A stretch of DNA of 36,755 nucleotides from Halobacteroidaceae bacterium (GTDB lineage Bacteria; Bacillota; Halanaerobiia; B1SED10-174): contig PUNE01000141.1 in NCBI GenBank assembly GCA_003551665.1, positions 1 to 36,755 of the forward strand, read 5' to 3'. The translations under genes and the position numbers were made by a program. Positions 32,086-36,755 of the stretch are shown here, piece after piece. Numbering within the stretch: position 1 is the stretch's first letter; each line of letters begins with the position of its first letter. Below the pieces are notes generated by a model that did no database searches, had not been told where the DNA came from, and worked only from the letters and a program-made list of their open reading frames with translations.

Positions 32086-33261
32086 TTGAAAAGCGTTTAT
32101 ATGGATAACGGAGCCACAACTAGAACCCATCCAGAAGTTTTGAAAGCAATGGAACCTTATTTCCTGGAAAACTACGGCAATCCTTCCAGTGTGCATAGTT
32201 TTGGGCGTGATGCACTGCAGGGAATTGAGAAAGCCAGAGAACAGGTTCGTAAATTGATTAATGCCCGTGATCCGCAGGAAATAATATTTACCAGCGGTGG
32301 GACGGAATCAGATAATCTGGCCATAATCGGTTTTGCCATGGCGAACAGGAAAAAAGGCAAGCACATAATAACATCGGCTATAGAGCACCACGGGGTTTTA
32401 CACCCCTGCGAGTATCTGGAAAAAGAAATGGGATTTTCCGTAACCTACCTGCCAGTAGATAAAACTGGGATGGTTGCAGTAGAAGATTTCCAAAAAGCCA
32501 TTAGAGAGGATACCATAATGGCTTCAATTATGATGGGGAACAATGAAATCGGGACGGTTCAGCCGATTAAAGAACTTGCTGAAGCGAGCAAGGACAGGGG
32601 GGTTGTTTTCCACACTGATGCTGTCCAGGCTGTGGGAAATATGCCTGTTGACGTTCAGGACCTTGGAATTGACATGCTTTCCCTTTCTGCCCATAAATTT
32701 CACGGCCCCAAGGGAGTTGGAGCACTTTTCGTCCGTAAAGGTATCAAACTGCACCCCCACATGCACGGTGGAGCCCAGGAGAAAAATAGGCGGGGAAGCA
32801 CCCACAATACAACGGGTATAATTGGGCTGGGCAAGGCCGCAGAAATAGCAGGGAAAAACCTTCCCGAAAAGGTCGAAAAAATTACCAGGTTGCGGGATAA
32901 GTTAATTCAGGGAATAGAAGAAAATATCGACGAAATAGTTTTTAACGGGCACCGGGAAAAAAGGCTGCCCGGAAATGTTAACTTCTGTTTCAGATATATT
33001 GAAGGTGAATCACTACTTTTGAGCCTGGATTTGGAAGGAATTGCGGCTTCATCGGGTTCAGCCTGTACGTCCGGTTCGCTGGATCCCTCGCACGTTCTTC
33101 TCGCCACGGGTTTGAGTCATGAAGTGGCTCACGGTTCATTGCGCCTGACCCTCAGTCTTTTTAATGAAGAAGAAGAGGTTGATTACATTATTGAGAGGCT
33201 GCCAGGGATTGTCGATAAATTAAGGCAAATGTCGCCTCTGTACCAGAGTAAGAGGAAATAA
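32086..33261 (+). CDS. nifS: Cysteine desulfurase, NifS/IscS type
   Basis: PLP enzyme that takes sulfur from cysteine as a persulfide, for Fe-S assembly on IscU and tRNA thiolation by MnmA, both encoded next. 391 aa; MDNGATT near the start, PLP lysine in LSAHKFHGPKG near residue 205 and catalytic Cys in GSACTSGSLDPSHV near 327, on the long flexible loop typical of group I desulfurases. Start is TTG 32086 after GGGGAGG at 32074-32080; ATG 32101 is an alternative. Confidence 0.95.
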   Translation: MKSVYMDNGATTRTHPEVLKAMEPYFLENYGNPSSVHSFGRDALQGIEKAREQVRKLINARDPQEIIFTSGGTESDNLAIIGFAMANRKKGKHIITSAIEHHGVLHPCEYLEKEMGFSVTYLPVDKTGMVAVEDFQKAIREDTIMASIMMGNNEIGTVQPIKELAEASKDRGVVFHTDAVQAVGNMPVDVQDLGIDMLSLSAHKFHGPKGVGALFVRKGIKLHPHMHGGAQEKNRRGSTHNTTGIIGLGKAAEIAGKNLPEKVEKITRLRDKLIQGIEENIDEIVFNGHREKRLPGNVNFCFRYIEGESLLLSLDLEGIAASSGSACTSGSLDPSHVLLATGLSHEVAHGSLRLTLSLFNEEEEVDYIIERLPGIVDKLRQMSPLYQSKRK

Positions 33262-33290
33262 TCTTTGGATAACTAGAAAGGGGAGAAGAG

Positions 33291-33668
33291 ATGTACTCTG
33301 AAAAAGTAATGAATCATTTTACAAACCCCAGGAATATGGGAGATATGGAAAATCCTGATGGCAAAGCTCAGGTGGGAAATCCAACCTGTGGAGATATTAT
33401 GGAAATTGCCATTAAAGTTGAGGATAACAGGATCAGTGATATTCGTTTTAAAACTTTCGGCTGCGGGGCTGCAGTTGCAACCTCAAGCATGGTAACCGAA
33501 ATGGCCAAGGGTAAAACCCTGGAAGAGGCAGAACAGTTAACCAACAAAACTGTAGCAGAAGCGCTGGATGGGCTGCCCCCGGTTAAGATGCACTGTTCAA
33601 ATCTTGCTGCCGATGCTCTGCACAAAGCAATACAGGATTACAGGGAAAAGCAAAAGAAGGAAGGTTGA
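33291..33668 (+). CDS. iscU: Fe-S cluster assembly scaffold IscU/NifU
   Basis: Scaffold on which clusters are built before delivery. A 125-aa single-domain protein with the three ligand cysteines Cys33 (NPTCGD, with the conserved Asp35), Cys58 (FGCGAA) and Cys102 (MHCSNLA). It lacks the extra C-terminal domains of full NifU, so IscU-like. AGGGGAG at about 33279-33285 precedes ATG 33291. No hscA/hscB chaperone or ferredoxin gene follows, as usual in anaerobic Firmicutes. Confidence 0.95.
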   Translation: MYSEKVMNHFTNPRNMGDMENPDGKAQVGNPTCGDIMEIAIKVEDNRISDIRFKTFGCGAAVATSSMVTEMAKGKTLEEAEQLTNKTVAEALDGLPPVKMHCSNLAADALHKAIQDYREKQKKEG

Positions 33669-33674
33669 TCTGTT

Positions 33675-34748
33675 TTGGCTCGTGTTGTTGTAGCCATGAG
33701 CGGGGGCGTTGATAGTTCAGTTTCTGCTGCCCTGTTGAAAAAACAAGGGCATGAAGTGATTGGTGTTACAATGCAAATCTGGAGTGAGGGACAAGGTAAT
33801 CCCCATGAAAAAGGGTGTTGTTCTGTCTCTGCGGTTGAAGATGCCCGGAGAGTCGCCCAAAAACTGGGGATACCTTTTTATGTACTGAATTTCCGGAATC
33901 TTTTCCGGGAAGAGGTTGTAGATTACTTTGTTGAGGAATATTGTTCGGGGAGAACACCCAATCCCTGTATAATGTGTAACAGGAAGATAAAGTTTGGTCA
34001 CCTCCTGGAAAGAGCCAAAGCGCTTGAGGCAGATTTTCTGGCTACGGGACATTATGCCCGGATAGAAAGGGATGAAAAGGGGAGGGCCAGACTTAAAAAA
34101 GGGCTGGATGACGATAAAGACCAGTCCTATGCCCTTTACAACCTGACTACCCAACAGTTAAACCATATTCTCTTTCCCCTGGGAGCCATGGAGAAAGGGA
34201 AAACGCGTGAACTGGCCAGGGAATTCAAACTTCCCGTCCATGCCAAGGCTGAAAGCCAGGAAATTTGTTTTGTTGCCAATAATCAACACGGGGATTTTAT
34301 TGCGCAAAAAAACCCGGACGCAGTGCGCCCGGGAAACATTGTTGATGAAGATGGAAAAATTATAGGCAGGCATAAAGGCCTTCCTTATTATACAGTTGGC
34401 CAGCGCCGGGGACTCGGTCTGGCCATGGGTTATCCTGTTTATGTCAAAGAAATAAGGGCCCCCAGAAATGAAATAGTTGTTGGTTCCCGGGAAAGTATTT
34501 ATAGTGAAGGACTTCTTGCCAGTGACATAAATTGGATTGGAATTGACGAATTACAAGAGCCACTGGAAGTAGAAATAAAAATAAGATACAATGCCCCGGC
34601 CGTGGGGGGAAAGATCTGGTCCAAAAACAACCAGGTAATTACCAGATTTAATAAACCTGTTGCCGCGGTAACCCCTGGCCAGAGCGTTGTTTTTTACCGG
34701 GGAGATGAGGTTTTGGGTGGGGGGATAATTCAATATTCCTACAGTTGA
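33675..34748 (+). CDS. mnmA: tRNA-specific 2-thiouridylase MnmA
   Basis: Adenylates and thiolates U34 of Lys, Glu and Gln tRNAs, using sulfur from the desulfurase encoded two genes upstream. 357 aa: PP-loop SGGVDSS at residues 9-15, catalytic cysteines in NPCIMCN (about 98) and EICFVAN (about 198), and a C-terminal beta-barrel. Start is TTG 33675 with GAAGGAAGG at about 33656-33665. It ends the operon and its last 10 nt overlap the convergent flavoprotein gene. A hairpin (CTTTCCAG/CTGGAAAG, 34749-34766) follows the stop but lacks a T run. Confidence 0.95.
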   Translation: MARVVVAMSGGVDSSVSAALLKKQGHEVIGVTMQIWSEGQGNPHEKGCCSVSAVEDARRVAQKLGIPFYVLNFRNLFREEVVDYFVEEYCSGRTPNPCIMCNRKIKFGHLLERAKALEADFLATGHYARIERDEKGRARLKKGLDDDKDQSYALYNLTTQQLNHILFPLGAMEKGKTRELAREFKLPVHAKAESQEICFVANNQHGDFIAQKNPDAVRPGNIVDEDGKIIGRHKGLPYYTVGQRRGLGLAMGYPVYVKEIRAPRNEIVVGSRESIYSEGLLASDINWIGIDELQEPLEVEIKIRYNAPAVGGKIWSKNNQVITRFNKPVAAVTPGQSVVFYRGDEVLGGGIIQYSYS

Positions 34749-36544
34749 CTTTCCAGTGCTGGAAAGTATTCTCCCAGCAGAAAATAAAGAGTTTCCCGGT
34801 TGATTGGTCCCTCCATGACTGCTTCGGGGGGAAGGCTTGCAGGTATTAATCCCAGCTGCTGGGCTTTTTCAATGGGTTTTTCGCTTCTTATATTGAGAGG
34901 TGCTAATAATAGTGAGGCAACATCATTGCCAGTTACTCTGTCCCTTGCCCGGGTATAGAAGTAGTCAAAATCTCGGTCGGGGAAGTAACGGCGGAGTCCG
35001 TTATTAAACAAGTTCTGCAGAGTTTCCGGTGAAGGTTTATCATCCAGTCGGTAATTGTTATTGTAACCAGCAGCTATCATTCCAAGCTTTCGGATTAACC
35101 TGATCTGCGGATATGCCCAGTGCCCTTCCAATGCGTGGGGCACTTTAAAATAGGGGAGGTATGCTCCCTCTCTTAAAAGCTCAGTCTGTAGATGGGTTAT
35201 AAAATGGGTTTCTTTGGCCAGTTCCTGCCAGGGAGTATTACCGTATTGTTTACTAATGGCGCTGGCAATACCTGCTGCTTCTCCTACATTCATCCCAACC
35301 GGAACCACCCGGGCGCTCCCATGAGCAAGGGAATCGTAACTTGCAGACCGGGAAGCAACAAGAATTCCATCAATATTTTTTGGAACAAGGCATCGGAAAG
35401 GAACACTGTAAACTTTGGGATCTCCCAGAACAAAACCCCTTGCCTGTAGGGACATATCCTGGATGTCAACCGGATACGATCCCAGAGCAATTTTATCCCA
35501 GAAGTCACGATGTTCCAGGACATCGTCAATTGTTAACCGGTAAAGCCCTTCAAGATGTCGAGTTTCTCGGATATAAAGTTCATCCCCGACAAAGTTTAAA
35601 CTGGCGTTTTCAAAGCCGGGGATATTTTGCTGTAAATGAGGAATAAGTGTTTCCAGTTCGGCTTCTCCTCTTGCGATTGCTTCTTTTCTCTCGTCGAGGC
35701 AGAGATGGTCAAACTCAAAGATATACATTACATTTAAAAGGACAGTATCCCCATCCTGGCGGCCAATATTCAGGCCCCGAAAACGAATGGCCTCATCCCG
35801 GGGACTATAATCCTGCATTTCAGCCCAGAAACCCCAAACGGAGCGTTTATCATAGCCAGTATTGGGGTGGTTATTGTTTCTTATCTCCTGGGTAATTTTA
35901 TCCCAATCAACATTTTCTACCCCGAATATTAGAGTTGCGCCCATGCCAAAGCTGGGACCGCCAAAATCCTCCATCCCCAATGTAAATCTGGCCCCTGCAG
36001 CGTGGGCAATATCCGCATCCTGGGTGGCATCGATTACCGTTGATGCCCGGAATTCAAAATCCTGTCCTTCCCTGGAAAAGCTGATCCCGATAACCCTTTT
36101 TTCCGCGACCAATTTGTTTAAGGTTGGACCAATTACGGGTTTAATTTCAGTTGCGTTAAGGATTACCTCAACTTCAGCCTTTTCCAGCATGTCGAGGAAA
36201 ACTTTTTCCGCTGTTTCAACATGAAAGGAAGAACCCTCAATTTGTTCAAAAAATTCTTCAAAAATTCCCCTGGTTAATAGCTGGCGATCAGGCCCATAGT
36301 TCATATCTAAGGTGTTGAGTCCTCCCCGGGTGAAAAGCCCTCCTACTCTATCCTTGTGACAGATCAGGACAGTTTCCAGGCCCTGGCGTGAACCTGCAAC
36401 TGCTGCCGCGATTCCCTCAGGGTCACTTCCCACAACGACTAGACCAACTTCGTTATATTGACCTGCTGTTGCGGTAGAGAAAGAGAGAGATGATAAGAAA
36501 ATTAAAACTATAATTGCAGTTCGAGAAATCGGAATCACCTCCAA
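34739..36544 (-). CDS. Exported FAD-dependent oxidoreductase with SLH-like C-terminus
   Basis: A protein of about 600 aa of the FAD_oxidored type. An N-terminal hydrophobic signal peptide ends near the TATAG site and lacks twin arginines. The Rossmann motif VVVGSDPEGIAAA follows, with VGGLFTRGG, an STVIDATQDADIA segment and a C-terminal FAD motif (VPVGMNVGEAAGIASA). Around residues 468-510 is an SLH-like stretch (GHWAYPQIRLIRKLGMIAAG), suggesting cell-wall attachment. Substrate is unknown. The coordinate 36544 is the last in-frame conventional codon (TTG), but the ribosome site lies inside it; translation more likely starts at ATT 36529. It is the only minus-strand gene here. Confidence 0.82.
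   Translation of the reverse strand: MEVIPISRTAIIVLIFLSSLSFSTATAGQYNEVGLVVVGSDPEGIAAAVAGSRQGLETVLICHKDRVGGLFTRGGLNTLDMNYGPDRQLLTRGIFEEFFEQIEGSSFHVETAEKVFLDMLEKAEVEVILNATEIKPVIGPTLNKLVAEKRVIGISFSREGQDFEFRASTVIDATQDADIAHAAGARFTLGMEDFGGPSFGMGATLIFGVENVDWDKITQEIRNNNHPNTGYDKRSVWGFWAEMQDYSPRDEAIRFRGLNIGRQDGDTVLLNVMYIFEFDHLCLDERKEAIARGEAELETLIPHLQQNIPGFENASLNFVGDELYIRETRHLEGLYRLTIDDVLEHRDFWDKIALGSYPVDIQDMSLQARGFVLGDPKVYSVPFRCLVPKNIDGILVASRSASYDSLAHGSARVVPVGMNVGEAAGIASAISKQYGNTPWQELAKETHFITHLQTELLREGAYLPYFKVPHALEGHWAYPQIRLIRKLGMIAAGYNNNYRLDDKPSPETLQNLFNNGLRRYFPDRDFDYFYTRARDRVTGNDVASLLLAPLNIRSEKPIEKAQQLGLIPASLPPEAVMEGPINRETLYFLLGEYFPALESQL
36533..36542 (-). promoter_or_regulatory. Strong Shine-Dalgarno site that decides the flavoprotein start
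   Basis: On the minus strand GGAGGTGATT is fully complementary to the 16S 3' end. Eight bases after GGAGG comes ATT (36529-36527); no ATG, GTG or TTG follows in frame until well past the signal peptide. An AUU start, as in infC, is therefore the best reading, barring a sequence error. Confidence 0.6.
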
Positions 36545-36586
36545 GTATTTTAAATTCTATACGCTTGCCGTTTATCCTTCTGGGTT

Positions 36587-36616
36587 TTTATACATTAAAG
36601 AAAGAATTGTAGTCAA
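36587..36616 (-). promoter_or_regulatory. Promoter of the flavoprotein gene
   Basis: On the minus strand: TTGACT (36616-36611), 18 bp, TATAAA (36592-36587). It places the start about 50 nt before the coding region and lies back to back with the rRNA promoter. Confidence 0.7.
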
Positions 36617-36634
36617 AATGAACAAAAATTAATG

Positions 36635-36663
36635 TTGACACCGCACGAGACGCGTGGTAATAT
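36635..36663 (+). promoter_or_regulatory. rRNA operon promoter
   Basis: TTGACA (36635-36640), 17 bp, TAATAT (36658-36663), preceded by an AT-rich stretch that may act as an UP element. TATAAT at 36661-36666 overlaps, with a 20-bp spacer. Predicted start near 36671. Confidence 0.85.
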
Positions 36664-36670
36664 AATTAAT

Positions 36671-36755
36671 GCACCATAAAAAGTGGTCTTTGAAAACTGA
36701 ACAGCGCCAGACGAGAGTGGATGCTAAAAGCATCACCAAGAATAAGAGAGTTTCA
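36671..36755 (+). other. Leader of an rRNA operon with boxA (16S lies beyond the window)
   Basis: TGGTCTTTGAAA (36684-36695) matches the boxA antitermination element found in Firmicute pre-16S leaders, followed by the usual ACTGAACAG. GATGCT-AAA-AGCATC (36720-36734) is a hairpin. The window ends in AGAGAGTTTCA, still in the leader; the 16S gene itself is not seen. Confidence 0.8.

Noticed and set aside
1-36755. CRISPR arrays, insertion sequences or prophage
   Set aside because: I saw no evenly spaced direct repeats, transposase or phage genes; nearly all the sequence is assigned to housekeeping genes.

Overview
The window reads as a bacterial chromosome segment from an anaerobic, low-to-moderate GC Firmicute (Clostridia or Halanaerobiia-like). 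Clues: purine-rich Shine-Dalgarno sequences, frequent TTG/GTG starts, tRNAs that encode CCA, a SecD/SecF pair, RuvC rather than RecU, QueH, bifunctional Rel, and a gene order close to the Bacillus block secDF-recJ-apt-relA-dtd-hisS-aspS-(6S RNA)-rarA-Rrf2-nifS-mnmA. The RNase P RNA looks like type A, which argues against Bacillales. I do not assign a species. Nearly everything is on the plus strand. The single exception is a secreted flavoprotein gene near the right end. I see no CRISPR array, transposase, integrase or phage gene.

Layout. 1-159: end of a tRNA cluster (Asn, then a CAU tRNA) closed by a terminator. 187-3550: trmK, nif3-like gene, zinc-ribbon coiled-coil gene, RNase HI gene and rnpB. 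3585-4160: a self-contained unit of two small unrecognised genes with its own promoter and terminator. 4188-8170: FmdB-type zinc ribbon, nadE, yebC and ruvCAB. 8160-11076: queuosine genes queH, queA and tgt with a small DUF2905-type membrane protein. 11149-16585: secretion genes yajC, lepB, secD and secF, interrupted by a cluster of an orphan pyruvate-kinase-C-like protein, a PP2C/SpoIIE-type phosphatase, a small P-loop protein and an HD protein. 16643-29190: LapA-like gene, recJ, apt, rel, arcC, dtd, metallo-hydrolase, TPR-containing PPIase, hisS and aspS. 29390-29562: 6S RNA. 29603-34748: rarA, yigZ-like gene, iscR-like gene, nifS, iscU and mnmA. 34739-36544 (minus): exported FAD oxidoreductase with an SLH-like C-terminus. 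36635-36755: promoter and boxA leader of an rRNA operon that continues beyond the window.

How the genes work together. Much of the window serves RNA: tRNA maturation and modification (rnpB, trmK, queH/queA/tgt, mnmA supplied with sulfur by NifS/IscU), charging and proofreading (hisS, aspS, dtd), and regulation of transcription by 6S RNA and (p)ppGpp. A second theme is recombination and replication repair (ruvABC, recJ, rarA, RNase HI). A third is protein export (yajC, lepB, secDF, PPIase). The less ordinary material is the two-gene unit beside rnpB, the four-gene signalling-like cluster at 12053-14377, an Apt homologue with an altered PRPP loop, an isolated arcC bracketed by terminators, and the flavoprotein gene whose strong Shine-Dalgarno sequence has no conventional start codon behind it.
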